This document shows positions 61,662 through 64,000 of a stretch of 64,000 nt of DNA, piece after piece. Both the position numbers and the translations under genes were made by a program. Numbering within the stretch: position 1 is the first letter of the stretch; every line of letters starts with the position of its first letter. Source of the DNA: Paragonimus skrjabini miyazakii (Eukaryota; Platyhelminthes; Trematoda; Plagiorchiida; Troglotrematidae); the NCBI GenBank assembly GCA_014338405.1, contig JTDE01000993.1, positions 11,176 through 75,175 on the forward strand, given 5' to 3'. The notes below the pieces were generated by a model. That model ran no database searches and was not told the origin of the DNA. It was given only the letters and a program-made list of their open reading frames with translations.

Positions 61662-64000
61662 ACAGCTCGATTGGCGAAGGGAGATGCAACTGTTTAGAAT
61701 TTGTTTGAGGCCGATTGGACATAATTAACTTCGAAATTCGTTTTATTTGTAACGTTTCATTTCAGACATAGAAGTTACTTCAAATCGGATGTAACCAGCT
61801 TGTTGGTTAATTTACTTGTCTTGTCAGTTCATTACTGGTTTCTAAGCACATGTAAGATAAAAATCCTCTCCATAACGATGAAATACTCTGCTGTTTGTCA
61901 CCACATGAAAGCTGCTTAAATTAACGGTTAACAGAAGTTATAGTGCTTCATCAGCTAGATGGAAGGATTCTTCACCCGTATTCTGTTCAGCCTTGTGATA
62001 TACTGTAAAATCTGCTGTGCACACGTATCACTGTACTACTATGATTTTTTTATGGATTCCACTTTACAACCATGGCAGGCCATCAAATTCACGGCTGGTG
62101 GACTTCACACTTGCTTACCCAGCCGTGTGTGGTTGAAACAAATACATCCCATTGATGTACAACCGTCGCACATGCGTGGGTTTACACACATGCGCTCAGG
62201 TCGCTTTGACGTTGCGCTTTCAATTGTCTGCCAGCGCACAAATCCGAACAAGATGAGGCCGCACGAGTGTTTCTTTTCCAAACAGGTACTTGTCATGTGG
62301 TCTTGATGGCCTTCTGGTAGGCTCAGTGTAGTCAGTTTGTCGATGGAGGAAACCACATGCCCAACAAAATTTATAAAATATGTTCCATTCTTTAGTGCTT
62401 GTACCTGGTTCATGTCGGCGGTGCGGACGCAAAACCGTACGTGTACACGTGTTAGAACTCCGACCTAATGATCGACTGAACGGATCACATTGTGACTCTC
62501 TGACTTTGTTTAGTGTCTGCGCGTGTTCCATATAACGGGCTTCTGCCAGACTGGGTTGTATTACTTGTATGGTCAATATGCGACAGTGAAGGCCAATCGG
62601 TCATTTGACGCAAATCATCTATTTCTTGTAAATGGGTTTAAGACAGGTCACTGTGTTCTGACTTGCTTATGACATACTATGATAGGTTCCTGTTTTGCGA
62701 TTAGTGTTTTACTTAACAGTGGGTTGATAACGATATTAATAAGCACAGTATTGTACCGACTAAATAACATTGTTCATTTGTGCTCCGGTTGATTCCAAAG
62801 CACTTTTCATTACGTAAATTTTTACTCAAGTCAACTGAACAGACAGTATCATTCAGCCAACCAATTCAATGAAGACCAGTATTTTTCCGCTTGGCTCTTA
62901 ATTCATTGTATTAATGGATAAGTAACGTTACTTTGCTATCTTTCCTTCCTATAAACCTAGTCGAGCATAAAACGGGGCAGAAGGAGAGCATAGAACAAGC
63001 ATGAAATGGATTTGCTACTGGCTGTTGACTGGATGCAACTTCCTGTTGATTGATTGAATATGCATTCATCTAAAAACATTAAAGCAACTTTGATGTTATT
63101 AGTCTGGCAAAATCTATCGATTAGGTAACCTTTGTTAAATAGGCTTTTCAAATTTGAACTATATATGATAGTCAGTCGTTCATCCGACTCAGTACAGTTC
63201 TAGAAAGTTCGGCATGATGTCTAACACATTCGTACAACTTGTTAACTGGTTGTAGAAGGCCAGCTGGTAGTTCAATATTTACTTCTAGGGAGATGAATGA
63301 AGGAGAATGTGTGTGGGATTCCTAAAATGAACGACTATGCAATGACATTAGCAGCGTGACAATTACATTTCACGTCAGTTCAGTATATGTACGGCCTGTT
63401 ATCTGGCAAATTTGAAGAAGTCAATTGATCCATTTTAACGGAACCATTAATACTATGCTGTGCAATAACCCATTGCTAGGAAAACTACTTGCATTATTTG
63501 CTTATCAGTTCGACGGAGTATTGCATGATTTACAAACCCCAATTCAATGTTTTAATATTGTGTTGACGTCTAAGCTGATTCAACAAGAATGATTGGTTAT
63601 CATAACACACTCGATCACCTGACCTTAATTCTGCAGAATATACGCAGTGACCTTCTATAACTTCTGATTACTTTTTCTTCATTCTGGTAAACAGTTCCGT
63701 GGGCACCTTAAGAAGGATTATATTAGACCCTAAATACTGACTCAAACAAGAGGGAAACTTCAGTATGTATCAGCTTCAAGTTAGGACGTTACGGTAATAC
63801 TTTTCTGTGAAGCAACATCAAGCAAGGCTGGTACAGGGAATTTATCTCATATATTGCCCTACATATCCGGTAGGCAGAGAGTAAAACTAGAAATATACAA
63901 TGGGGTTTTAACATTAAGTTAAAAAATCTTCTAATCAGGTGTGGTGAGTAGGGAAGTGGATCACAATAGTCAGAACAGACTGGATTGATACAGAGATAGG
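61662..64000. other. Intergenic stretch to the window end
   Basis: Overlapping frames of 102 to 118 codons on both strands at 61959-62576 have no domain features. Nothing else is recognised before the window ends. Confidence 0.5.

Overview
The window is eukaryotic nuclear DNA: A+T-leaning, mostly non-coding, with GT-AG introns of several kilobases, degenerate retroelement fossils and no operon-like packing. Large introns, tRNA-headed dispersed repeats and fossils of a GIY-YIG-type retroelement tail fit a flatworm, most likely a digenean trematode. The organism is an inference; the sequence does not name it.

The one gene I am sure of is a GATA-family zinc-finger transcription factor of the GATA1/2/3 class on the + strand (about 5.6-24.3 kb). 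It has four coding exons: 5609-7551 (long, low-complexity N-terminal region), 9831-9976 (N-finger), 15642-15770 (C-finger) and 23153-24319 (post-finger basic tail plus a long C-terminal region). All junctions are GT-AG and the phases match, giving at least 1127 residues. The introns are 2279, 5665 and 7382 bp. A strong 3' splice site one base before the first ATG implies at least one further 5' exon, or a trans-spliced leader, not identified here.

Downstream (about 24.3-64 kb) I find no gene I can name. This part holds: (i) a dispersed repeat family whose fuller copies (25917-26363, 39449-39949) have inverted terminal arms of about 70-80 bp around a tRNA-like A box/B box core, with partial copies at 19078-19322, 34060-34102, 45355-45543 and 51224-51591; (ii) fossils resembling the GIY-YIG-type tail of Penelope-like elements (33674-33991, 39111-39458) and a broken PHD-like finger (47093-47287); (iii) exon-like segments with plausible splice signals but no secure family (31577-31804 with 31968-31998, 35941-36115, 60289-60358); (iv) microsatellites, G-tracts and small inverted repeats.

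I see no CRISPR array, rRNA, intact tRNA gene, intact transposase or reverse transcriptase, and no gene cluster suggesting a new multi-gene system. The most interesting items are the inverted-arm repeat family with its internal pol III-like promoter, the very long GATA123 protein, and the exon-like segments at 31.6-36.1 kb.
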